Of a DNA stretch of 35,897 nt, positions 1 to 7,259 are shown one piece after another. The notes below the pieces were generated by a model that searched no databases, had not been told where the DNA came from, and worked only from the letters and a program-made list of their open reading frames with translations. Every line of letters starts with the position of its first letter. Position 1 is the first letter of the stretch. The DNA lies in the NCBI GenBank assembly GCA_018699935.1, contig JABISF010000039.1:1-35897 (forward strand), read 5' to 3'. A program made the translations under genes and the position numbers. Source of the DNA: Flavobacteriaceae bacterium (GTDB taxonomy: Bacteria > Bacteroidota > Bacteroidia > Flavobacteriales > Flavobacteriaceae).

Positions 1-52
1 CCAGGACCCTCTCCTTAAAAGGGAGATGCTCTACCAACTGAGCTACCAAGTC
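1..52 (-). tRNA. tRNA-Lys (TTT), partial, cut by the window edge
   Basis: The minus strand begins with acceptor half GACTTGG at position 52, then the D-arm, an anticodon stem with loop CTTTTAA (anticodon TTT) and the start of the T-arm. The 3' part lies beyond the left edge. The body is nearly identical to the tRNA at 63-135 but the acceptor stem differs (GACTTGG versus GATCTGG), so this is a second gene and not an assembly echo. It lies downstream of the other tRNA and is probably cotranscribed with it. Confidence 0.93.
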
Positions 53-62
53 GGTCAATAAG

Positions 63-135
63 TGATCTGGCTGGGGCTCGAACCCAGGACCCTCTCCTTA
101 AAAGGGAGATGCTCTACCAACTGAGCTACCAGATC
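63..135 (-). tRNA. tRNA-Lys (TTT)
   Basis: A complete 73-nt cloverleaf reads on the minus strand: acceptor GATCTGG pairs with CCAGATC, followed by discriminator A. There is a D-arm, an anticodon stem TCTCC/GGAGA around loop CTTTTAA (anticodon TTT, lysine), a five-base variable region and a T-arm with loop TTCGAGC. CCA is not encoded. It sits 10 nt upstream of a second lysine tRNA, and a -7-like box lies just upstream. Confidence 0.97.
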
Positions 136-148
136 GCTTTTAAGGGTG

Positions 149-156
149 CAAATATA
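149..156 (-). promoter_or_regulatory. -7 box for the tRNA-Lys pair
   Basis: The minus strand reads TATATTTG, a match to the Bacteroidota -7 consensus TAnnTTTG, 13 nt upstream of the mature tRNA 5' end. I see no clear -33 TTTG at the right distance. Confidence 0.5.
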
Positions 157-190
157 ATATCAAATATGTATTTATCCCCCCGATTTCCTA

Positions 191-198
191 TAAATTTG
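191..198 (+). promoter_or_regulatory. -7 box for aroK
   Basis: TAAATTTG matches TAnnTTTG and ends 15 nt before the aroK ATG, which predicts a very short leader. The -33 region is weak (TTTA near 171). Confidence 0.5.
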
Positions 199-213
199 TA
201 GGAATTTTCAACA

Positions 214-744
214 ATGGAGAAAAGCAAAATTGTACTGTTAGGGTATATGGGGTCGGGGAAGTCTGCGGTGGCAAAGCATATAGCTCGAGAAAGAAATCTT
301 ATCGCCATCGATTTGGACAGCTATATAGAGCAAAAAGAAGCACTTCCCATCCGTCAGGTTTTTGCAAAGCATGGAGAAATTTACTTTCGGAAAAAGGAAT
401 ATGAATATTTATTAGAGCTACTAGGCGAGGACACTTATGACATTATTAGCCTCGGAGGAGGAACGCCTTGTTATTATGATACCATGGAACAACTCAATCA
501 ACATAAAGGTGTTGTAGCGATTTATTTAAAAACAAGTATTGGTGAATTGACACGAAGACTTTTTGAAGAAAAATCGGAGCGTCCACTGATTGCTCATTTG
601 GAAACTAAAGCGCAACTCACGGAGTTTATTGGAAAACACCTTTTTGAACGCAATCCCTACTATCAACAAGCAACACTCACGGTTCTTACGGATGATAAGT
701 CCCCTCAGGAAGTAGCACAGGAATTGATCGCACGTTTAGCTTAA
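214..744 (+). CDS. aroK: shikimate kinase
   Basis: This enzyme phosphorylates shikimate with ATP to give shikimate 3-phosphate, the fifth step of the chorismate pathway, in the cytosol. The protein has 176 residues, normal for the family. Visible motifs are the P-loop GYMGSGKS at residues 10-17, the DLDSYIE segment that holds the shikimate-binding aspartate, a GE..FR segment, SLGGGTP in the middle and the lid-region RPL. The ATG at 214 puts the P-loop at the usual distance from the N-terminus and lies just after a -7 box. The gene stands alone, and its 3' end overlaps the convergent phosphoribosyltransferase gene by 9 bp. Confidence 0.95.
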   Translation: MEKSKIVLLGYMGSGKSAVAKHIARERNLIAIDLDSYIEQKEALPIRQVFAKHGEIYFRKKEYEYLLELLGEDTYDIISLGGGTPCYYDTMEQLNQHKGVVAIYLKTSIGELTRRLFEEKSERPLIAHLETKAQLTEFIGKHLFERNPYYQQATLTVLTDDKSPQEVAQELIARLA

Positions 745-1242
745 ATAAATTCCTCGGGCATCGCCTTCCAAAATCACATTTATGTGTTCGCGCAATGAAG
801 TGGATAGTGAAAGTCCTTTAAAATCGGCTTTAATAGGAAAATTTTTGTGATTGCGATTCACCATGACAGCCGTTTTAATTTGAATTACGGGCACTTGTAA
901 AAAATAATTTACAGCATAGATCAAGGTGCTTCCTGTGTTGAGTACATCATCCACTACGACAATGGATTTATTTTCATATGCACTAATCTCGAGCGAGGTG
1001 CTGACACCATTGCGAGGATTTTTTTTGTCGATAATAATGTCCACTAGTGTAATATCAAGATTGGAAATGCTTTTTAATTCTGCCGCAATTTCTTTTGCCA
1101 AATGGGCTCCGCTACCATTAATTCCTGCCAAAACAAGAGATTGTTGAGTCTCGTTATTTTCATAAATCTGGTAGGCAATGCGTTGGATTGTAGCATTGAT
1201 ATCGCGGGCATTTCGAATTTGATTTCCTTTGATGGTCGACAT
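736..1242 (-). CDS. phosphoribosyltransferase family protein
   Basis: This is a type I phosphoribosyltransferase of 168 residues, recognised by the PRPP-binding signature VVVDDVLNTGST at residues 95-106, with two acidic residues followed by the phosphate-binding loop. The substrate cannot be read from the sequence. The fold resembles the PyrR/hypoxanthine phosphoribosyltransferase group, but it is clearly distinct from the true pyrR at 26239. I chose the ATG at 1242 because the seven extra residues of the longer frame (MYFYKKN) come from an A/T-rich promoter-like stretch and the family normally starts near MSTIKG. It lies 29 nt downstream of the S4-protein gene on the same strand and may share its transcript. 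Confidence 0.8.
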   Translation of the reverse strand: MSTIKGNQIRNARDINATIQRIAYQIYENNETQQSLVLAGINGSGAHLAKEIAAELKSISNLDITLVDIIIDKKNPRNGVSTSLEISAYENKSIVVVDDVLNTGSTLIYAVNYFLQVPVIQIKTAVMVNRNHKNFPIKADFKGLSLSTSLREHINVILEGDARGIYLS

Positions 1243-1271
1243 GTTTTTTTTATAAAAGTACAAATTAGCAA

Positions 1272-1655
1272 TTATTCCTCAGCGTCTTCTTCAGGAGCGC
1301 TTAAATCCTCAATATCCCTTCGATCTTTTTTAGTGGGTCTTCCAGTCCCTCTGTCACGCAGTGCTGTGGCCGCAAGTTTTTGCATTTCGTTGACTTCATG
1401 TGCATTGGCAGGAGTGGTGTCCATACGATACAAACCAACCAATTTTGCACCCACTCTGCTTTTGGGAAGGTCTAAAACGGTTAAGGTCATCCAAATTTGC
1501 TCCTTTTTAACCGATACGGCATCGGTAGGAATCACTTCACGAGAGGATTTTACCACTTGATCATTGATCCTTACCCAGCCTTTTTTACAAGCTTTCGTCG
1601 CCAAACTTCTGGACTTATATACCCGAATACACCAAAGATATTGATCGATACGCAT
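1272..1655 (-). CDS. hslR: RNA-binding S4 domain protein, Hsp15 family
   Basis: The 127-residue protein begins with an S4 RNA-binding domain at about residues 1-60, with the typical start MRIDQYLWCIRVYKSRSLA and the VRINDQVVK loop. A basic segment (GRPTKKDRR) and an acidic tail follow. In E. coli, Hsp15 binds free 50S subunits carrying stalled nascent chains. The assignment to the Hsp15 family rests on length and N-terminal match. The acidic C-terminus is common in bacteroidotal homologues as I remember them. It is divergent from the FKBP gene, with overlapping promoter regions between them. Confidence 0.85.
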   Translation of the reverse strand: MRIDQYLWCIRVYKSRSLATKACKKGWVRINDQVVKSSREVIPTDAVSVKKEQIWMTLTVLDLPKSRVGAKLVGLYRMDTTPANAHEVNEMQKLAATALRDRGTGRPTKKDRRDIEDLSAPEEDAEE

Positions 1656-1677
1656 CTCTTAAAACTTCTTTAATAGC

Positions 1678-1709
1678 TTGTACAAAAATAAAGTAAAATT
1701 GTATCTTCG
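1678..1709 (+). promoter_or_regulatory. promoter for the FKBP lipoprotein gene
   Basis: TTG at 1678-1680 and TATCTTCG at 1702-1709 (one mismatch to TAnnTTTG) are 21 nt apart, close to the Bacteroidota -33/-7 spacing. The TTG start codon follows 20 nt later. Confidence 0.45.
1683..1690 (-). promoter_or_regulatory. -7 box for hslR
   Basis: The minus strand reads TATTTTTG, a match to TAnnTTTG, ending 27 nt before the hslR ATG. It lies between the candidate -33 and -7 boxes of the divergent FKBP gene, so the two promoters overlap. Confidence 0.5.
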
Positions 1710-1729
1710 CCCCATAAAATAAAGGAACC

Positions 1730-2503
1730 TTGAAATCATACATTAGCTTCATTTTACTTGTCGTTGTTAGTTTTTCATCTTGTAAAAAAGAGGAGGACAC
1801 CACCGAGCCCCTGCGCGATGTAGGAGAACAATACGTTGCCGATGATTTGGCCATCAATACGTATTTAAATTCGCACACCTATAATTATGCAGATTTTGAA
1901 TCGGATTCTACCCTCAGCTTAGAGGACATTAAGATTGACACCTTGGCGGGAGATAATGTTGGAATGAAGTCCCTGAAGGAACTTTCAACTTCTAAAACCA
2001 TTAAAGTCCCACTGAACGACGGTACCGTAGTGGATCACAAGCTCTATTATTTAGAGGTGAGAGAAGGACTGGGCGAGCAACCCTCCAAAGCCGATTCTAC
2101 TTATGTTACGTACAAAGGAGAGTTGTTGAACGGGAGAGTATTTGATCAGCGAATTGCTCCCATTTGGATGGATCTTACGGGTGTTATTCGTGGATTTAGA
2201 GAAGGGATGCCGTATTTTAAAACGGGAACTTATACCGTAAACGAAGACAATACCGTAGATTTTAGCGGATTTGGAATGGGAATTATTTTCTTACCCTCCG
2301 GGATTGGTTATTTTTCTCAAGCCAATGGTTCCATCCCTGCATATTCTCCTTTGATATTCAAAATCGGATTATACACCTATAAAATCACCGATCACGATGG
2401 GGATGGTATTCCCTCGTCTTTGGAATATGATCCGGATGAAGATGGTGTTTTAAACGATACCGATGGAGATGGAACGCCGGACTATGCGGACAAAGATTCT
2501 TAA
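1730..2503 (+). CDS. FKBP-type peptidyl-prolyl isomerase lipoprotein with a D-rich C-terminal repeat tail
   Basis: This 257-residue lipoprotein has a signal peptide ending in SFSSC, with the lipidated cysteine at residue 18, so it should be anchored in the envelope. Residues of about 105-215 resemble an FKBP domain (VTYKGELLNGRVFD, then a FREGMPYFKTG segment and IFLPSGIGY). The last 37 residues carry three DxDGDGxxD-type calcium-binding repeats like those of thrombospondin type 3 or OmpA linkers. The start is TTG with AAGGAACC just upstream, and no in-frame ATG fits the signal peptide. The 3' end overlaps the convergent barrel-protein gene by 4 bp. It is probably a periplasmic folding catalyst; catalytic activity is not certain. 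Confidence 0.83.
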   Translation: MKSYISFILLVVVSFSSCKKEEDTTEPLRDVGEQYVADDLAINTYLNSHTYNYADFESDSTLSLEDIKIDTLAGDNVGMKSLKELSTSKTIKVPLNDGTVVDHKLYYLEVREGLGEQPSKADSTYVTYKGELLNGRVFDQRIAPIWMDLTGVIRGFREGMPYFKTGTYTVNEDNTVDFSGFGMGIIFLPSGIGYFSQANGSIPAYSPLIFKIGLYTYKITDHDGDGIPSSLEYDPDEDGVLNDTDGDGTPDYADKDS

Positions 2504-3090
2504 AAAGCGTAAGAAAGTCCGAGACTCCATACATTTGGACGGATATCTACTTTTCCAAAATTTACATTTTGATTGTCCAACAATTGCACTTCGTTGGAGT
2601 TCAATCCTCTGTCATAACGCACATCCAAACCTAGTGGCCCTAAATGTCCACGAACGCCAAAGTGGATGCCCAAAGTAGTATCACTCTCAATCGTATCGAT
2701 GCTGTAATTCATTACTGTTGGACTAAAATTATAACGCAAGGTAGGACCCGCAAAAACACTCAAAACAGGAAGTATTTTAAAGCCTGCCGAAACGGGAAGT
2801 TCCAAACGGGACTGACCCACTTCAAGGTTGTCGAAGGTTGTTTCGTATTTGTTGAACTGCAATTCGGGTCGTAGATAAAAGAAAAGCAGTTCGATTTCTG
2901 TATAAAAACCCACAAAAAAGCCGGAAACATTTCCTTTTGCCGTTTCGACACTTGAAAAATCGGTCATGAGTTCTTTAATATTACCGGAGGCACTAAAATT
3001 CAATCCAGCCTTGGCACCATAAGAAAATTGCGCAAAAGAGGATTGGGTTAAAAAAACAAAAAAGGCTAGAACAAGAAGATTTTTTTTCAT
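2500..3090 (-). CDS. outer membrane beta-barrel protein, PorT family-like
   Basis: The 196-residue protein has a Sec signal peptide (MKKNLLVLAFFVFL, cleavage likely after SFA) and then alternating hydrophobic/polar strands typical of a small eight-stranded barrel. It opens with YGAKAGLNFS, a pattern seen at the first strand of PorT-like proteins, and ends in an aromatic residue (LSYAF), as outer membrane barrels usually do. It should sit in the outer membrane; the role is unknown. It starts 6 nt after the transketolase C-half and is likely the last gene of that operon. Confidence 0.8.
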   Translation of the reverse strand: MKKNLLVLAFFVFLTQSSFAQFSYGAKAGLNFSASGNIKELMTDFSSVETAKGNVSGFFVGFYTEIELLFFYLRPELQFNKYETTFDNLEVGQSRLELPVSAGFKILPVLSVFAGPTLRYNFSPTVMNYSIDTIESDTTLGIHFGVRGHLGPLGLDVRYDRGLNSNEVQLLDNQNVNFGKVDIRPNVWSLGLSYAF

Positions 3091-3096
3091 TGGGAA

Positions 3097-4053
3097 TTAT
3101 TTTTTTCGATGTATCACTTTTTTAGCTTTCGCTGCAATGGCTGCTGCATTCAAACCGTATTTCTCCATCAACTGTTCGGGGGTTCCGGACTCTCCAAAGG
3201 TATCCATAGTCGCCACAAATTCAATAGGTGTAGGCGAATGAACCGCCAAAAGACCAGCGATGCTTTCTCCCATGCCTCCCAAATAGTTGTGTTCCTCAGC
3301 AGTAACCACACAACCCGTTTTAGCGATCGACGTTAACAGCAAATCTTTATCCAAAGGTTTGATGGTGTGTATGTTGATGACTTCGGCACTGATGTTGTCT
3401 TTTTCAAGGGCTTCGGCGGCTAACAACGCTTCCCAAACCAAATGACCAGTGGCCACTATAGTGACATCGGTTCCCGGGTTTAAAAGAATCCCTTTTCCAA
3501 TTTCAAAGCCCATTTCGGGGGTGGTAAAATTGGCCACTTTCGGACGGCCAAAACGCAAATAAACAGGACCCTCATAATCCGCTATGGCGATGGTTGCCGC
3601 TTTGGTTTGATTGTAATCACAAGGATTGATCACAGTCATTCCGGGAAGCATTTTCATCAAACCGATATCTTCCAAAATTTGGTGGGTTGCGCCATCTTCT
3701 CCCAATGTAACTCCGGCATGCGAGGCACATATTTTTACATTTTTGCCAGAATAGGCAATCGATTGACGTATTTGATCGTATACACGTCCCGTAGAGAAAT
3801 TAGCAAAAGTTCCTGTAAATGGAATTTTCCCACCTATGGTTAACCCGGCGGCGATGCCCATCATATTGGCTTCTGCAATTCCGACTTGAAAAAAACGATC
3901 GGGATTTTCGTCAATAAAGGTTTGCATTTTTAAGGAACCGATCAAATCGGCGCAAAGGGCAACCACTTTGGGGTTGGTTCTTCCTAATTCCGTAAGCCCG
4001 TCTCCAAATCCTGATCGGGTATCATTACTTCCTTGGTTGGTATATTGTTTCAT
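3097..4053 (-). CDS. transketolase, C-terminal half (split enzyme)
   Basis: This is the pyrimidine-binding and C-terminal part of transketolase as a separate 318-residue chain. With the N-half encoded just upstream it moves two-carbon ketol units between sugar phosphates in the pentose phosphate pathway. The Pyr domain spans about residues 10-170 (GIAEANMMGIAAGL with the conserved glutamate that activates thiamine diphosphate, then GVTLGEDGATHQ). The C-terminal domain includes the VVTAEEHNYLGGMGE segment. Split transketolases are well known in Bacteroidota and Archaea. It starts 12 nt after the N-half gene, consistent with equal expression of the two subunits. Confidence 0.93.
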   Translation of the reverse strand: MKQYTNQGSNDTRSGFGDGLTELGRTNPKVVALCADLIGSLKMQTFIDENPDRFFQVGIAEANMMGIAAGLTIGGKIPFTGTFANFSTGRVYDQIRQSIAYSGKNVKICASHAGVTLGEDGATHQILEDIGLMKMLPGMTVINPCDYNQTKAATIAIADYEGPVYLRFGRPKVANFTTPEMGFEIGKGILLNPGTDVTIVATGHLVWEALLAAEALEKDNISAEVINIHTIKPLDKDLLLTSIAKTGCVVTAEEHNYLGGMGESIAGLLAVHSPTPIEFVATMDTFGESGTPEQLMEKYGLNAAAIAAKAKKVIHRKK

Positions 4054-4065
4054 AATTCTAAATTT

Positions 4066-4911
4066 TTAGTAGTCCCCAAGGGTTTCAGGATTTTGTGCTA
4101 ATGCAGTTGCTAATTGTTCGTCATTGGGTGCTTTTCCATGCCAAGCGTGGGTGTGCATCATAAAATCTACACCATGTCCCATGATGGTTTCCATCAAAAA
4201 CACTATAGGTTTTCCATTACCCAATAGTCCTTTGGCTTCTTGGAGCGTTTCTATGATTCGCCCCAAATCATTTCCTTCTTTCAATGAAAGGACTTGCCAG
4301 CCAAAAGCTTTAAATTTATCGGCAATACTTCCCATGTGCAAGACCGTATCGGTACTTCCATCAATTTGTTGCCCATTTAAATCCACGGTGGCAATGAGGT
4401 TGTCGACACCTTTTGCGGCAGCATACATAATGGCTTCCCAGTTTTGACCTTCTTGAAGTTCACCGTCTCCCATAAGGGTATATACGGTTTTGGAATCTTT
4501 GTTTAATTTTTTAGATAAAGCAGCTCCAATAGAAACGGACAATCCTTGACCCAAAGAGCCAGAAGCAATACGAATCCCTGGAAGCCCTTCATGGGTTGTG
4601 GGATGCCCCTGCAAGCGAGAATCAATCAGGCGGAAGGTGTTGAGCTCCTCCACGGGGAAGTAGCCTCTGCGTGCTAAAACACTATAGAATATTGGGGAAA
4701 TATGACCGTTAGAAAGGAAGAATAAATCTTCGTTGGTTCCATCCATTTGAAAGTCGGGATTGTTTTCCATTACCTCAAAATAGAGGGCAACAAAAAACTC
4801 GGTGCAACCCAAAGAACCCCCCGGATGACCGGAATTTACTTTGTGTACCATACGCAAAATATCTCTTCGCGCTTGAGTGGTAAGATTTTCTAATGCGTGT
4901 ATGTCTGGCAT
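4066..4911 (-). CDS. transketolase, N-terminal half (split enzyme)
   Basis: This 281-residue chain is the thiamine diphosphate (PP) domain of transketolase. Conserved landmarks are the HPGGSLG segment, the FLSNGH segment, GHPTTHE and SGSLGQGLS. The diphosphate/magnesium-binding motif runs from GDGELQEGQ to the VDLNG segment, around residues 147-176. I use the ATG at 4911, giving MPDIHALENL. A longer frame would start inside the promoter. A near-perfect Bacteroidota promoter lies just upstream, so this is the first gene of an operon with the C-half and a barrel protein. Confidence 0.93.
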   Translation of the reverse strand: MPDIHALENLTTQARRDILRMVHKVNSGHPGGSLGCTEFFVALYFEVMENNPDFQMDGTNEDLFFLSNGHISPIFYSVLARRGYFPVEELNTFRLIDSRLQGHPTTHEGLPGIRIASGSLGQGLSVSIGAALSKKLNKDSKTVYTLMGDGELQEGQNWEAIMYAAAKGVDNLIATVDLNGQQIDGSTDTVLHMGSIADKFKAFGWQVLSLKEGNDLGRIIETLQEAKGLLGNGKPIVFLMETIMGHGVDFMMHTHAWHGKAPNDEQLATALAQNPETLGDY

Positions 4912-4927
4912 CTGTGATAATTTTGCG

Positions 4928-4958
4928 CAAAAATACTCTTTCGAGGGGCACTAGCAAA
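4928..4958 (-). promoter_or_regulatory. promoter for the transketolase operon (-33 and -7 boxes)
   Basis: On the minus strand TTTG (4955-4958) is followed after exactly 19 nt by TATTTTTG (4928-4935). This fits the TTTG-N19-TAnnTTTG consensus. The ATG at 4911 is 16 nt past the -7 box, so the leader is very short. Confidence 0.75.
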
Positions 4959-5040
4959 GAGATTTTATAAGTAATTGACAGATTTTATAAAGGATTCATT
5001 AACAATTAAAATTCAAAAGTTTAAATCCTTGGAAGAGTAC

Positions 5041-5048
5041 TATCTTTG
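5041..5048 (+). promoter_or_regulatory. -7 box for tgt; decides the start codon
   Basis: TATCTTTG matches TAnnTTTG. Its final TTG is the only upstream alternative start in frame with tgt, so that start would lie inside the promoter. The ATG at 5055 is 6 nt downstream, which suggests a leaderless or nearly leaderless mRNA. The -33 region is weak. Confidence 0.6.
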
Positions 5049-5054
5049 CCTCCT

Positions 5055-6185
5055 ATGAAATTCGACCTTTTAGCCACCGATCCGAGTTCCAAAGCACGTG
5101 CCGGAACTTTGAGTACAGCTCATGGAAATTTGGAAACCCCCATTTTTATGCCTGTGGGTACGGCTGCTACTGTAAAAGGAGTGCACCAACGGGAATTGCG
5201 CAACGATATTAAGCCGGATATTATTTTGGCGAATACTTATCATTTATATCTTCGTCCAGGTACTTCTATTCTCGAAAAAGCCGGGGGTTTGCATCAATTT
5301 ATGCAATGGGAACAACCCATACTGACCGATTCCGGAGGCTATCAAGTGTATTCGCTTTCTGCAAATAGAAAAATTAAAGAAGAAGGCGTAAAATTCAAAT
5401 CCCATATCGACGGTTCCTATCATGTTTTTACCCCTGAAAGTGCCATCGCCATTCAGCGGTCTATTGGTGCTGATATCATTATGGCATTTGATGAATGTAC
5501 ACCTTTTCCCTGCGATTATCAGTACGCCAAAACATCTATGGAACGGACGCATCGCTGGTTACAACGGTGTATTTCGGCACACCAAGAAATGCCTTTTCAA
5601 TACGGATTTGAACAATATTTATTTCCGATTGTTCAAGGGAGTTCTTACACCGATTTGCGAAAAGCCTCGGCACATTTTGCTTCCGAGCAGGAAGCTCCCG
5701 GTATCGCCATTGGCGGTTTGTCTGTGGGTGAACCGGCGGATATTATGTACGCCATGACAGAAACCGTATGTGCTATTTTGCCCGAAAGCAAACCGCGCTA
5801 TCTGATGGGCGTAGGAACTCCTATCAATATTTTGGAAAATATCGCTTTGGGGGTGGATATGTTTGATTGTGTGATGCCCACGCGCAATGCCAGAAACGGC
5901 ATGCTGTTCACCGCTCACGGTACTTTAAATATTAAAAATAAAAAGTGGGAGGCCGACTTTTCCCCATTGGATCCAGAGGGCTATTGTTTTGCCGACTTGG
6001 AATATTCTAAGGCCTATGTGCGACACCTATTTACAGTTAACGAAATGCTGGGGAAACAAATCGCAACCTTACACAATTTGAGTTTTTATTTGTGGTTGGT
6101 TCGTGAAGCTAGAAAGCATATATTAGCAGGAACATTTGGTCCTTGGAAAGCTAAAATGGTGCACCAAATGCAAGTTCGATTGTAG
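5055..6185 (+). CDS. tgt: queuine/preQ1 tRNA-guanine transglycosylase
   Basis: The enzyme exchanges guanine 34 for the queuosine precursor preQ1 in tRNAs with GUN anticodons. It has 376 residues, the usual bacterial length. The general acid/base aspartate D92 lies in TDSGGYQVYS and the nucleophile D271 in MFDCVMPTRNARNG; the substrate loop GGLSVGE is also present. The family's zinc site, CxCxxC plus a distant histidine, is degenerate. The three cysteine positions read G309, C311 and D314, while H340 is kept. I recall similar substitutions in other Bacteroidota, so the enzyme may still be active. The stop codon directly abuts the ATG of the LptF/LptG gene, indicating one transcript. Confidence 0.95.
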   Translation: MKFDLLATDPSSKARAGTLSTAHGNLETPIFMPVGTAATVKGVHQRELRNDIKPDIILANTYHLYLRPGTSILEKAGGLHQFMQWEQPILTDSGGYQVYSLSANRKIKEEGVKFKSHIDGSYHVFTPESAIAIQRSIGADIIMAFDECTPFPCDYQYAKTSMERTHRWLQRCISAHQEMPFQYGFEQYLFPIVQGSSYTDLRKASAHFASEQEAPGIAIGGLSVGEPADIMYAMTETVCAILPESKPRYLMGVGTPINILENIALGVDMFDCVMPTRNARNGMLFTAHGTLNIKNKKWEADFSPLDPEGYCFADLEYSKAYVRHLFTVNEMLGKQIATLHNLSFYLWLVREARKHILAGTFGPWKAKMVHQMQVRL

Positions 6186-7259
6186 ATGAAGTTAATTGAT
6201 CGGTACATTTTAAAACGCTATTTGGGCACTTTCTTCGTAATGATTTTGCTGTTTATTCCCATTGGAATTATGGTGGACGTAGCGGAGAAGATTGATATTT
6301 TTAAGGAAAAAGAAGTCCCGGCAGGCGTTATTTTTTCCTACTATCTTGATTTTACTTGGTATTTTGGGAATCTATTGTTCCCCATATTTTTATTTCTTTC
6401 GGTAATTTGGTTTACCTCAAAATTGGCCAATAACACAGAGGTTATTGCCATTTTAAGCTCTGGAATTTCTTTTCAACGCTACCTTCGTCCTTTTCTCATT
6501 GGGGCTACTTTTATTGCGGTTTTTGCTTTTTTTGCGGGGATGTTTATCGTTCCTAAATCCAATTTGGGATTCAATGAATTCAGATTTGAATACATTACCA
6601 AAAAAGGAGAGCGCAACATTGATGAGGTTTTTCAACAAATCAATGACAATGAGTTTATTTATGTAAGTAAGTACGATCCTGTTCGAAAAAGAGCTACAAA
6701 TTTCAGTTTGGAACATTTTGAAGGCAATACATTAAAACACAAAATCGAATCGGATTGGATTCGCTGGATTGAACGGGATAGTAATTTTCGGATGACCAAT
6801 TATAGAATTCGATTTTTTAATGGGGATCAGGAACGTATTTATGCCAAATCGCGACAGGATACGATTTTGGATTTTGAAATTGAAGATTTGGCTCCTGTTT
6901 CCTATTTGGCAGAAACCCTAAATTTTGGGGAGTTAAATCAATTTATAGAAGAAGAACGACAACGCGGATCGGTGCTCATCAATAGCCATTTGTTGGTGCG
7001 TCACAAACGGTGGAGTATTCCTATTTCGGCTTTTATTCTGACCATTATCGCAGTTGCCGTAGCCTCATTCAAGCGCAGGGGTGGGATGGGTGTGAATTTG
7101 GCCTTTGGGATCACTTTGGGGTTCTTGTTTATTTTCTTCGATAAAATTTTTGGCGTTATGGTGAACAAATCCACTTTTCCGCCCTTTATTGCCGCTTGGA
7201 TTCCTTTAGTTGTTTTTGGAATATTGGCTTTTATATTGTTGCGATATGCGAAGCGATAG
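6186..7259 (+). CDS. LptF/LptG family permease (lipopolysaccharide export)
   Basis: This 357-residue inner membrane protein belongs to the YjgP/YjgQ family, the membrane part of the LptB2FG transporter that lifts lipopolysaccharide out of the inner membrane. Three hydrophobic segments lie in the first ~130 residues (IDRYILKRYLGTFFVMILL is the hallmark start). A soluble periplasmic jellyroll region follows at about 130-270, then three more membrane segments at the C-terminus. Whether it is the F or the G subunit cannot be decided here, so no symbol is given. There is no gap to tgt, and it overlaps the next gene by 14 bp. Confidence 0.9.
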   Translation: MKLIDRYILKRYLGTFFVMILLFIPIGIMVDVAEKIDIFKEKEVPAGVIFSYYLDFTWYFGNLLFPIFLFLSVIWFTSKLANNTEVIAILSSGISFQRYLRPFLIGATFIAVFAFFAGMFIVPKSNLGFNEFRFEYITKKGERNIDEVFQQINDNEFIYVSKYDPVRKRATNFSLEHFEGNTLKHKIESDWIRWIERDSNFRMTNYRIRFFNGDQERIYAKSRQDTILDFEIEDLAPVSYLAETLNFGELNQFIEEERQRGSVLINSHLLVRHKRWSIPISAFILTIIAVAVASFKRRGGMGVNLAFGITLGFLFIFFDKIFGVMVNKSTFPPFIAAWIPLVVFGILAFILLRYAKR

